DNA of 64,000 nt from Gammaproteobacteria bacterium. GTDB taxonomy: Bacteria; Pseudomonadota; Gammaproteobacteria; Pseudomonadales; Azotimanducaceae. Location: NCBI GenBank assembly GCA_026707045.1, contig JAPOXO010000062.1, positions 51,671-115,670 of the forward strand, written 5' to 3'. The notes beneath the pieces were generated by a model. That model made no database searches. It saw only the letters and a program-made list of their open reading frames with translations, and was not told the origin of the DNA. Positions within the stretch are counted from its first letter, which is position 1. The number at the start of each line of letters is the position of its first letter. A program made the position numbers and the translations under genes. Positions 48,079 through 56,349 of this stretch are shown piece by piece.

Positions 48079-49095
48079 TTGAGCGCGAAGAACAAGATCC
48101 TGATCATCACTGACGCGTGGCACCCTCAGGTCAACGGTGTCGTAATTCTCCTATCAGCATTGATCGAATCTCTTGGAAAGCTTGGAATCAGCACTCAGGT
48201 AATACATCCGGGACTCTTCGCAACTATTCCGCTACCAAAATATCCAGAGATAGCGTTGACAATCGCGCCTTGGCGCCTCCGCAACCACTTGGATGAAGAT
48301 TCAGAGCAGCGCATTCATATCGCTACCGAGGGACCGCTTGGTCTTGCTGCTCGTTCGTATTGCTCTCGAAAAAATATTCCTTTCACAACGGCAATCCACA
48401 CCAAGTTTCCTGAATACGTGAAAATTTTGTTCGGAGCTCCCGTGGCATGGGGATATCGATACTTGCGGTGGTTTCATAGACCTGCAGAAGCGACTATTGT
48501 CCAATCCGAGCATCAAGCAAATGAACTAATTGAACGAGGACTGAGCGACCTACGTGTAGTTGGAGGCGGTGTGGACACAGAGAAGTTCTATCCACAGACA
48601 CGCAAGACTGAAGACAAACCCATACTGCTATATGTAGGGAGAGTCAGCAAAGAAAAAAATATTGAAGCATTTCTTGATCTTGCCATGGACTCAAAAAAAG
48701 TAGTGGTAGGTGATGGACCTGACCGTGAGCGCCTTCAAAGATCCTACGTGAATGTCGACTTCAAGGGATATCGTACGGGAGAGGATCTCGTACGGGAATA
48801 CGCACAGGCCGATTGTCTTGTCTTCACTTCTAAGACGGATACATTTGGCTTAGTATTGATAGAAGCTATGGCTTGTGGCACACCCGTCGCAAGCTATCCC
48901 ACTACCGGTCCCTTGGACGTCGTACGAGATGGACTCAGTGGAGTGCTAAATACCGATCTATCACAAGCCGTTTCGCAAGCGCTACTACTAGATCGGACCA
49001 AAGTGCGATCCGAAGCGCTAAATTTCTCTTGGGAAAACGTGGCACGGAGATTCGCCGAAGTCAACAATCTCCAGGTAACGGACAACTATAGGTGA
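48079..49095 (+). CDS. Glycosyltransferase family 4-like protein, 338 aa
   Basis: TTG start, 15 bases behind the phosphoesterase. GT-B fold with N-terminal ILIITDAWHPQVNGVVILLSAL, the loop GGGVDTEKFYP, nucleotide-binding LLYVGRVSKEKNIEAFLDLA, VGDGPDRERLQ, and the E-x7-E motif in DTFGLVLIEAMACGTPVASYP. It resembles mannosyltransferases of the MgtA/PimB type. With the LpxH-like gene it may build a glycolipid or lipid A modification; that is inference from the pairing. Confidence 0.87.
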   Translation: MSAKNKILIITDAWHPQVNGVVILLSALIESLGKLGISTQVIHPGLFATIPLPKYPEIALTIAPWRLRNHLDEDSEQRIHIATEGPLGLAARSYCSRKNIPFTTAIHTKFPEYVKILFGAPVAWGYRYLRWFHRPAEATIVQSEHQANELIERGLSDLRVVGGGVDTEKFYPQTRKTEDKPILLYVGRVSKEKNIEAFLDLAMDSKKVVVGDGPDRERLQRSYVNVDFKGYRTGEDLVREYAQADCLVFTSKTDTFGLVLIEAMACGTPVASYPTTGPLDVVRDGLSGVLNTDLSQAVSQALLLDRTKVRSEALNFSWENVARRFAEVNNLQVTDNYR

Positions 49096-49290
49096 ACATC
49101 CGGCAATTAAGCTGGTTCCACAGAACGGAGAATTGGACCGAGCAAATTTACACACCCAATCGTACCCCGACAAACAACGTTCTCTTGTATTGGAGCTCAA
49201 GAGTTGTGAGATGCTATATTTCCGTAAGTAGCCAGAGTTTCTTGAGGTCCCCAGAATCAAGACGTAGCGCTCATTAGTAGGAGACAAAGC

Positions 49291-51132
49291 TTGGCAAAAA
49301 TCGATCAAACCCAATCACCGCCTTTCCATGAGGTGGTACAAGGTGCAATTTCACGGCGGAACGTGTTGGCTGGAAGTGCAAGTGCGGCTCTCTTAACGAT
49401 GTTTGGATGCGCAGTGACAAACCAAAATCAGAGATCGAACCTAGTTATATCGAAGCAAACAACGGCCGTTTCTCCTTTAATGCAATTTAAACCTGTGAGT
49501 GTTCGAGAAGCAGCCATTACATCGAATCGTCAATGGCCTCTCATATCCGACGATTACGATTTTGAGCTAATTCTTCCATGGGGAGACCCCATAGAGCCTT
49601 CCGGCCCAAAATTTGCTTGGCCACCTTCACCTGAAAATCAAGCACACCAAATCGGAATTGGCCACGACGGCATGTGGTTTTTTCCAGATCCCAATAATCC
49701 AAATTCCAAGGGTGCACTGGCACTCAACCATGAATTTGGTTCAACGGCGGTGATTCTCGGCAAGGCAGTTCCGCAGAACCTGGATGAAGTGCGAGTGTCG
49801 CAACATGCCCACGGCGTTTCCGTGCTCAATATTGAACGAGTCAAGGGAAAGTGGATGGTTGTTGGCGGAGACAACGTTCGTCGAATTCACGTCAATACCC
49901 CAGTAGAGTTTTCGGGTCCTGTAGCGGAACATGAGCTACTGAAAAACAGTGCGGGAAATAAGCCAATGGGTACGCTCAATAACTGTGCAATGGGGCACAC
50001 CCCGTGGAATACCTATCTAACCTGCGAAGAGAACTGGCCTTTTTACTTTGGCACCACATCGTCGGAATTTGAACCAACAGATGAACAGAAGCCATACAAC
50101 CTAACCGGGCGATCGTTTTATGGATGGCACAACTTTGACCCTAGATTTGATTTGCGTTCGGAGGACCACACCAACGAGAGCAATCGTTTTGGTTGGGTTG
50201 TAGAAATCGATCCGTGGGATGCACAGCAAGTTCCGGTCAAACACACCGCACTAGGACGATTTGGACATGAAGGAGCAACGGTCGCCGTCGGTAAGGACGA
50301 CAGAATCGTCGTATACATGGGAGACGACATGGGAGGAGAGCATGTTTACAAGTTTGTGAGCAGTGGCGACTACAACAAAATGGTGCGCGATGGTGTATCG
50401 CCGCTCTCCGAAGGTCGTCTATATGTTGCCCGTTTCAACGACGACTTTAGTGGCGACTGGCTTGAACTTTCAACAAGGAATAGTTCTTTGGCCGAGAGAT
50501 TTGACGACGACGCAGAGATCCTGACTTTTCCACGCATTGCCTCAAAGTTCGTCGGGGCGACTCCCATGGATCGGCCGGAGTGGATTGCAATTACACCCAC
50601 CCAAGATGTCTACTGTACTTTGACCAACAATACCGGACGTACAACCCCAAATGCTGCAAACCCATTAGCGCCAAATGTCCATGGACATATTGTTAGATGG
50701 CGAGATGAAGAAGAATACACTGGCACTAAATTTTCTTGGGACGTGTTTACTCTCGCCGCGAACACACAACAAACGGAGAATTTATTTTCTAGTCCTGATG
50801 GACTTTGGGCTGACTCGGATGGCCGATTGTTCATTGAGACCGATGGGAACCAATCGGATGACGAGAACACAATCAACAATCAACTATTGGTTATGGACAC
50901 CAACTCCGGCGAAATTCGGAGACTGTTCACGGGAGTAAGTGGATGCGAAATCACTGGATTGGCTGTGACTCCCGATCAAAAAACGATGTTCATCAATATT
51001 CAGCATCCAGGAATCGAGGCGCGTTCACCGCACACCGGGCGCACGTTTCCGGATCTGGGTGGCGTGAATGCAATTCCACGTGACTGCACTGTCGTCTTGT
51101 ATCGCAAAGACGGAGGAATTGTTGGATCGTAG
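49291..51132 (+). CDS. PhoX family alkaline phosphatase, Tat-exported, 613 aa
   Basis: TTG start with GTAGGAGA seven bases upstream. A twin-arginine signal ISRRNVLAGSASAALLTMFGC shows export in folded form. PhoX/DUF839 features follow: GIGHDGMWFFPDP, LALNHEFGSTAV, GTLNNCAMGHTPWNTYLTCEENWPFY, LGRFGHEGATVAVGKDDRIVVYMGDD, PDGLWADSDGRLFIETDG, SGCEITGLAVTPD. PhoX binds Ca and Fe and frees phosphate from organic esters outside the cell, important in phosphate-poor marine water. No clear Pho box was found upstream. Length is typical. Confidence 0.9.
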   Translation: MAKIDQTQSPPFHEVVQGAISRRNVLAGSASAALLTMFGCAVTNQNQRSNLVISKQTTAVSPLMQFKPVSVREAAITSNRQWPLISDDYDFELILPWGDPIEPSGPKFAWPPSPENQAHQIGIGHDGMWFFPDPNNPNSKGALALNHEFGSTAVILGKAVPQNLDEVRVSQHAHGVSVLNIERVKGKWMVVGGDNVRRIHVNTPVEFSGPVAEHELLKNSAGNKPMGTLNNCAMGHTPWNTYLTCEENWPFYFGTTSSEFEPTDEQKPYNLTGRSFYGWHNFDPRFDLRSEDHTNESNRFGWVVEIDPWDAQQVPVKHTALGRFGHEGATVAVGKDDRIVVYMGDDMGGEHVYKFVSSGDYNKMVRDGVSPLSEGRLYVARFNDDFSGDWLELSTRNSSLAERFDDDAEILTFPRIASKFVGATPMDRPEWIAITPTQDVYCTLTNNTGRTTPNAANPLAPNVHGHIVRWRDEEEYTGTKFSWDVFTLAANTQQTENLFSSPDGLWADSDGRLFIETDGNQSDDENTINNQLLVMDTNSGEIRRLFTGVSGCEITGLAVTPDQKTMFINIQHPGIEARSPHTGRTFPDLGGVNAIPRDCTVVLYRKDGGIVGS

Positions 51133-51181
51133 CTCTTCGGTGGCCGCCTCAACACATTCGAAGTGAGTGGACCATTTGTCG

Positions 51182-51706
51182 ATGGATGAAGCACTTCGTT
51201 GTACTCATAGGCGACTGGGTATTCCGACTGACTACCAAAGAACTAGTGGACTTCCAGTTCAGGTTACGCCAGACGATCTGGTCTCTATTGGATGTGATGT
51301 TTTTGGCAGACCTCAGCGATTGCGAGCCGATGCCGCAGAAGCGTGGTCAAGTATGCAAAGTGCTGCAAATGAAGAAGGAATCGAGGTTCAAATAGTTTCT
51401 GCATTCCGTTCTGTTGAATACCAGACGTCTTTGGTGGAACGGCTACTGAATCAGGGACAATCGATCGAAGATATCTTGACCCGCGTTGCCGCGCCCGGGT
51501 TCAGTGAGCATCAAAGCGGATGTGCTTTGGACTTGACAACTGAGCACACCGAACCGCTGGAAGAGGAATTCGAAGAAACTGCTGCCTTTGAGTGGTTGAC
51601 TATCAAAGCTTCAAAATTCAGTTTCTATCTCTCCTATCCGAGAGGGAACGAATTTGGAGTAATTTATGAACCTTGGCATTGGTGCTATCGAATCAAGGCA
51701 GATTGA
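51182..51706 (+). CDS. M15 family D-alanyl-D-alanine carboxypeptidase (VanY-like), 174 aa
   Basis: I chose the ATG at 51182; a GTG at 51167 gives five more residues. Domain features are IVSAFRSVEYQTSLVERLLNQG, APGFSEHQSGCALDLTTE with the zinc-binding His and Asp, and the closing IYEPWHWCYRI with the catalytic/zinc-ligand His in the EPWHW motif. It trims D-Ala from peptidoglycan stem peptides. There is no obvious signal peptide, which is unusual for a cell-wall enzyme; it may be a partly cytoplasmic or recycling type. It is convergent with nothing and follows phoX by 49 bases. Confidence 0.83.
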   Translation: MDEALRCTHRRLGIPTDYQRTSGLPVQVTPDDLVSIGCDVFGRPQRLRADAAEAWSSMQSAANEEGIEVQIVSAFRSVEYQTSLVERLLNQGQSIEDILTRVAAPGFSEHQSGCALDLTTEHTEPLEEEFEETAAFEWLTIKASKFSFYLSYPRGNEFGVIYEPWHWCYRIKAD

Positions 51707-51800
51707 GACGCGGAAACACAACTCGGCCATTGTCAATGCATTTTCCGATCAAGTCGTGAAGCGAATTCTGAGGCAAACAAGTCAGTAGAGCGGATTACAG

Positions 51801-53702
51801 TTGCTTGCATACACTCCACTTGTTAGACATGACATCATTCGCGACTTCTGCAGTCGCGGGCTTGTCGTACTTTCTCCCGAGTCATTGGGAATTCCAATAA
51901 ACGTTCACAAGTGCATCTACGAAAGTGAATTAGCTCAGCTGAGAGATCGCAAGCCAGTCACTTGTAGCTCGGTACCCGAAATTCTTGACATACTAGATTC
52001 GCCAGGTGTGCAAACTGCGTGCAATGCTGTACTTGGAGAAAATTGGGCGATAGTCCCTTTTACCCACAATACTCCTTTCTTGAGTGGGTCACACGACCAA
52101 CATTGGCACAAAGACGACAACGGTCCATTCAACGCGAGGAAACATCGGCACCATCACGCTGTTCAAGCTGAGCTTCTTTACTTCCCTCAGGAAGTTCGCG
52201 AGGACATGGGGCCTACTGCGACTGTGCCCTACTCGCAGTACTGGACGTTCAACCACGAAGAGAATCAGGACAACTTCGCAGGAGCGGACCATCTCGACTT
52301 TGCATACCAACTGGACGGAATGGAGAGAATTCCGGTTAGTGGCCCAAAGTCAGCATATACACAGGAGGACATCGTCAATCGCAACACCAATCACGACAAG
52401 CGACTGCGTCAAACCGTACTCAATCTGAATTGGCCGCTCAATGAACCTTTTGAAGTTGGTCCTCTCAAGCCCGGAAGCGTTGTGCTCTACTCGCACAATC
52501 TACTCCATCGGGGAAACCACCGCCGGGATGACTGGAATACGTGGAAGGACAATCCTCGATTTATGTGGCGATTCTGGCTGTATCGAACAACTGAGTCCAC
52601 CGATGTAGAACCAAACTCCATTGACTGGCGTACGACTAGGGACGACCTGACCGGTATTGAGAGAACCAGCCACGACGACGGAATCGCGGCGACGTGGAAC
52701 TACCATTGGCGGTGGATGCATTCAGGTTCTATTTTCAGAACACAAAAATCTCAAAAGACTTCGAACCAAGCGGCTTCTCAATCTGAGCTTGAGGAACTCC
52801 AAGAGGAGTTGTTGAGCCTCGGAGACGAAAACGAACCCACTAGGATTGGGGCTGCGTACAAACTCGCCGAGAGATCCGATTGTTTCAACGCTTTGAATGT
52901 GCTTGAAGAAGCCCTCCACAGCGACCGTGAAAGTGTACGGCGCGCTGCGACCTATGGACTGGCTGCTACCGGGTCCATATCCACTCAATTCCTTCTTGGC
53001 TCGACCAATTCTCCTGTCAGGTGGATTCGCAAAGCAGCGGTTTTTTGTCTTGGTGAAACTGGTGCAATTCATCAAGAAGTACTCCAACGCATCGAGTACT
53101 TACTCCTGAACGATTCATCGATTTATGTTCGGAGTGTTGCCGCCGCCGCACTTGGGTGTTTTGTTAGAAGATCCGCATCCAAAGATTCCGGTCGACAATT
53201 GATTCCATTGGCTGTCAACGCACTCCTTGACAGCCTCAATGTAGAGGTCAATCGACTTGCAATGGATCGAGCGCAGGGACGAAGCATCAAGCTAGTACGG
53301 CCTACTGACGAATGTGATGTCTGTGAAGGGATTGGTATAGATTACGGCCAAGATCGATTCGAGCCGGTACGTTCGGCCGTTAGAGAAAATGTCCTTTGGT
53401 CTGTAGTGATTATGTGCTCGCATGGACCGAGTCTGCTTGGTCGATCATTGAATCCTTTGATTGAGACACTGACTCAAATCATCGAGACCGAAGAGAACAT
53501 ATTCGTCGCTGGATTTGCAATGGATGCCTTGAATCGCCTAGCTCAGAGGACTGAGCTCAACGAACCGCAGAAGAGGGAACGATTGCACAAAGCGTTGCGT
53601 ACCTCTCCAACGTTACCAATAGAGTGTCTTGCTCGAGGCGGAATGCCAAGATCAGAAATTCAACAATTGAGTATTAAGCCAGGGACCACGAAATTACTCT
53701 AA
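51801..53702 (+). CDS. Phytanoyl-CoA dioxygenase fused to HEAT-like repeats, 633 aa
   Basis: TTG start. The N-terminal 320 residues are PhyH-like: GSHDQHWHKDDNGPF has the HxD pair, and SHNLLHRGNHRRDD supplies the distal His. The His-rich stretch KHRHHHAVQ lies in between. Residues about 345-630 are alpha-helical repeats of HEAT/PBS-lyase type: NEPTRIGAAYKLAERSDC, DRESVRRAATYGLAATGS, VRWIRKAAVFCLGETG, SIYVRSVAAAALGCF. This joins an oxygenase with a protein-interaction scaffold, so its target may be a protein. A CECEGIG-like pair (CDVCEGIG) sits in the repeat region. Substrate unknown. Confidence 0.82.
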   Translation: MLAYTPLVRHDIIRDFCSRGLVVLSPESLGIPINVHKCIYESELAQLRDRKPVTCSSVPEILDILDSPGVQTACNAVLGENWAIVPFTHNTPFLSGSHDQHWHKDDNGPFNARKHRHHHAVQAELLYFPQEVREDMGPTATVPYSQYWTFNHEENQDNFAGADHLDFAYQLDGMERIPVSGPKSAYTQEDIVNRNTNHDKRLRQTVLNLNWPLNEPFEVGPLKPGSVVLYSHNLLHRGNHRRDDWNTWKDNPRFMWRFWLYRTTESTDVEPNSIDWRTTRDDLTGIERTSHDDGIAATWNYHWRWMHSGSIFRTQKSQKTSNQAASQSELEELQEELLSLGDENEPTRIGAAYKLAERSDCFNALNVLEEALHSDRESVRRAATYGLAATGSISTQFLLGSTNSPVRWIRKAAVFCLGETGAIHQEVLQRIEYLLLNDSSIYVRSVAAAALGCFVRRSASKDSGRQLIPLAVNALLDSLNVEVNRLAMDRAQGRSIKLVRPTDECDVCEGIGIDYGQDRFEPVRSAVRENVLWSVVIMCSHGPSLLGRSLNPLIETLTQIIETEENIFVAGFAMDALNRLAQRTELNEPQKRERLHKALRTSPTLPIECLARGGMPRSEIQQLSIKPGTTKLL

Positions 53703-53722
53703 GTCCTTTTGGGTGAGCTGAC

Positions 53723-54418
53723 TTACGATTCGTTCAGCAACTCTTGTGAAAAGTCTCTAAGGTTCGTGTATGCCCATTTTGGGCTTTCATCGGAAGTCTT
53801 GGTCGCTCCCGGTTTTCCTTCGGTTCTATCGATCCAAACCGAATCAATTCCGAGTACGTTAGCGGGAGCGATGTCATGAAAGACGCTCTGTGCTACGTGT
53901 AACAGTCTGCCCGTGTCACCAAGTTCTGCAATCGCAGCTTCAAACATCTTCCTGTTCGGTTTGTAGTAGCCGGTGTCTTCGGCCGTAATCACATAGTCGA
54001 AATCTATTTTTAGAGACGCGCTCGTGATGGCAAACAAGTCGTTGTCGGTATTTGTGATTACTGCGAGCTTAAAGTTCCTTTTTAACGACGCAAGAGCATC
54101 CACGGTGTCTTCAAATGGAATCGCGCGTGCAATGCACTCTTCAAAAACACTGAAGTCGTCATCTCTTGGTTTGAATCCGAGACGAAATCCATATCTTTCC
54201 AAGACTCTGTGAAGCACGCTTCTATACGAACCACCTCGACTCTGTTCTTCCGGCTCCCAGTTTGCGAAGTACTCGAGCACTACGTCATTGTTCATGTTTG
54301 CATCATGCGACTGCAGCAATTCCTGAAGAGTGTTGACGATTGAAGACTCCCAATCCACCAGTGTCCCGTAGCAATCGAAAGAAATAGTGTCGTAATCGCT
54401 TACATGGGGATGAGACAC
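53723..54418 (-). CDS. HAD superfamily hydrolase, haloacid dehalogenase type II-like, 231 aa
   Basis: The start GTG overlaps the CULT stop by one base. The nucleophile motif is TISFDCYGTLVDWE. Motif II is LAVITNTDNDLF, and the lysine and acidic motifs are ITAEDTGYYKPNRKMFE and VLGIDSVWIDRTEG. The family includes L-2-haloacid dehalogenases and small phosphatases; the sequence does not choose between them. It is translated directly after the CULT-domain gene, so the two functions are probably linked. Confidence 0.85.
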   Translation of the reverse strand: MSHPHVSDYDTISFDCYGTLVDWESSIVNTLQELLQSHDANMNNDVVLEYFANWEPEEQSRGGSYRSVLHRVLERYGFRLGFKPRDDDFSVFEECIARAIPFEDTVDALASLKRNFKLAVITNTDNDLFAITSASLKIDFDYVITAEDTGYYKPNRKMFEAAIAELGDTGRLLHVAQSVFHDIAPANVLGIDSVWIDRTEGKPGATKTSDESPKWAYTNLRDFSQELLNES

Positions 54419-54801
54419 TAACTTCGATCCAGCTTCTGAGTCACAATCTTGGCAATCAACAGCCCGTAGAAACTATCTCCCGATTCGAATAGCCATCCCA
54501 AGTGGTCTTCGCAATTCCCGCAGGTTGCAATTTTCCATCGATAGCCAGGAAACCACGTGTCCGCATGAAAGGCGGTGCCCATGGTTGAGCAACCAAGCGC
54601 GTGCCGATAGCTTCGGAAGTGATGAACTACGCCGTAGGGATTTACAAATTCATGCTCAGTCGCGCCTTGGATCTCATATGTGTCTGCCGCGTCAGCCAGT
54701 ACGTGCGAACACCTACTGCAGACAACCACACTCTCAGGTCTAGGCGGTATCCATTCCAGTTCTTCTTCGAGGATGTTGGTTAACGTTTCTAGCTCAGCCA
54801 T
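54418..54801 (-). CDS. CULT-domain (cereblon-type) protein, 127 aa
   Basis: This is a free-standing CULT domain, the thalidomide-binding fold of human cereblon. Zinc cysteines are Cys28/Cys31 (CSRC) and Cys94/Cys97 (CGNC). The three-tryptophan cage is Trp83, Trp89 and Trp103 in TWFPGYRWKIATC and HLGWLF; human CRBN has Trp380, Trp386 and Trp400 in the same frame. The motifs FVNPYGVVH and GCSTMG are also typical. CULT domains bind cyclic imides such as aspartimide- or glutarimide-type C-terminal degrons in eukaryotes. Its role in bacteria is unproven. It overlaps the HAD gene and lies downstream of an Anbu proteasome-like gene. Confidence 0.88.
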   Translation of the reverse strand: MAELETLTNILEEELEWIPPRPESVVVCSRCSHVLADAADTYEIQGATEHEFVNPYGVVHHFRSYRHALGCSTMGTAFHADTWFPGYRWKIATCGNCEDHLGWLFESGDSFYGLLIAKIVTQKLDRS

Positions 54802-54986
54802 TGGGATGGACTACGAATCGGGCCAATTTGATGATTATCACAATAACACTGTACCAGATAACGAGCGGAACCATCTATCGTTCAGCAAGTTGCCGATTGC
54901 GACGAGTTTAGTGGGTACCCGCAATTACTCGGTGAAGAAATACATGAAGATCGAATCCACATCGGGAAACGAGGCTGTTGGTTTTC

Positions 54987-55754
54987 TTAGAGCTTTAGGA
55001 TTTCCGCGATGGATTGTCCCTGAAGCAGATCGAGACCGGGGGCATCGGGTAGAGCCTTGAAAGCCTCACGCAGGTTTTCCGACCACATCCGACGCAACAT
55101 CAACAAGTACTCGTTATCCTCGTCTAGACTGCGGTGGATAGCCGAAGCGTAAGAATCTTTCAAGTAGACCAAGTACTCAATAGGTGGACCCACCACCGCA
55201 CTACTTCGCATGGTGGAATCCATTGATACAAGTCCACACATCACCGCACTTGACAGTGTCGTTTCATCTTCGACTATACGATCAAGAATCGGTTTGCCAT
55301 ATTTCACTTCACCAACCTGTAGATAAGGTGTAGACGAACTGGCATGCACGAAATTCCCCTCGGGATAGACGTGTATTAGTCCTGGAGGGTCTTGCTTGAG
55401 TTGTCCGCCGAGAATGAAAGACGCTTCGGGCCTGAAGTCCTTTTCCAAGCGCTTATTTGCGTGTTTATTCTGCTCAGATACTGAAATTCCACCAATGTAC
55501 TCCGCAGCCTCGTCCAACGTTGATACTGTGTTCAGAGAAATATGAGAATGCTCTCTTAAGTCGCGTTCGACATGAGCGACAACACCCTGAGTTGTTGCGA
55601 GATTTCCGGATGCGAGCAACACCAGAAACCTATGTTCGTGCTTGAAAACATGCATCTTGCTGTAGGTATTGATGTGATCAACACCTGCATTCGTGCGCGA
55701 ATCGGAAACAAAAACTAATCCTTCGCGAGTCGAAATGCCCAAGCAATATGTCAT
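54987..55754 (-). CDS. Anbu-like proteasome-type peptidase, 255 aa
   Basis: The start MTYCLGISTREGLVFVSDSRTNAGVD matches Anbu, the ancestral bacterial beta subunit, and shows the proteasome fold. After removal of Met, Thr1, Asp17 (VSDSR) and Lys32 (YSKMH) sit where the catalytic triad of proteasome subunits is (Thr1, Asp17, Lys33). LASGNLATTQGVV and VMCGLVSMDSTMRSSAVVGPPIEYLVY are family blocks. Anbu genes usually sit with a transglutaminase-like gene and DUF403/ATP-grasp genes, which are not adjacent here. The neighbours are CULT and HAD genes, 185 bases away on the same strand. Confidence 0.85.
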   Translation of the reverse strand: MTYCLGISTREGLVFVSDSRTNAGVDHINTYSKMHVFKHEHRFLVLLASGNLATTQGVVAHVERDLREHSHISLNTVSTLDEAAEYIGGISVSEQNKHANKRLEKDFRPEASFILGGQLKQDPPGLIHVYPEGNFVHASSSTPYLQVGEVKYGKPILDRIVEDETTLSSAVMCGLVSMDSTMRSSAVVGPPIEYLVYLKDSYASAIHRSLDEDNEYLLMLRRMWSENLREAFKALPDAPGLDLLQGQSIAEILKL

Positions 55755-56349
55755 GCGACTTTATTGGTCATGCATGATGGGATGCAAATAGTCATTGCAC
55801 GTGGCGATCAATCCCTCTCTACCAAGAGTAACACTGTCCGATGTATTTCTCCACGTCTGGCTAACAAATGATTGAGACGCATTTTCGAAAACTAAACCGA
55901 CGATTGAATTTCGACCAATCTCCGACCATGACGTGGAGGGTATCGTCACCAAGGCCAGACTTCTTTTTGTCGTGCCTCGCAATGAATCTATAAGCTTAGC
56001 TCCCGTTTCGGACGAAGTGTCGGAGTGCGGAATTTGCAGATAGTGTTTTGCACATTCCTTGGTCGTATGAGAAGCGGATCTGTAAATAGATCTTGAATCG
56101 AACAAATGTGATAGAAGACCAAAAAACTATCTTCTTTTCGATCGTGGCAAGAGTTTGCCTACCGAGGTGAATGAGCCCATCTCAAGTGCGAGTTCGATTT
56201 AAGCACAATTAGCATTGATTCTGAGTATCAGAGTTGAGCGAGTAGAGATCCACGCAGGCATGAGTGTGAAACACCGAAGAGATCCAGCAATACGAGAGCA
56301 ATGGTCACTCTTTACCATTTGTCTCAAAGTCACTGAGACCTGCAGTTCA
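55755..56349. other. About 600-bp gap between Anbu and the S9 peptidase
   Basis: A minus-strand ORF (TTG at 56105 to 55761, 114 codons) ends seven bases before the Anbu start but lacks a ribosome site and shows no family features; I do not call it. On the plus strand the S9 ORF extends back to 56215 but the signal peptide lies after 56350. I see no RNA gene. The region must hold both promoters. Confidence 0.5.

Noticed and set aside
49100..49290. Pho box before phoX
   Set aside because: No pair of CTGTCAT-like repeats is visible in the spacer, so phosphate control cannot be claimed.
54680..55060. Plus-strand ORF between CULT and Anbu
   Set aside because: It covers the antisense of both genes and their spacer, has no ribosome site and no family features.
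55761..56105. 114-codon minus-strand ORF just upstream of Anbu
   Set aside because: TTG start without a ribosome site and no recognisable motif; cannot be told from chance, though the 7-base gap to Anbu keeps it worth a glance.
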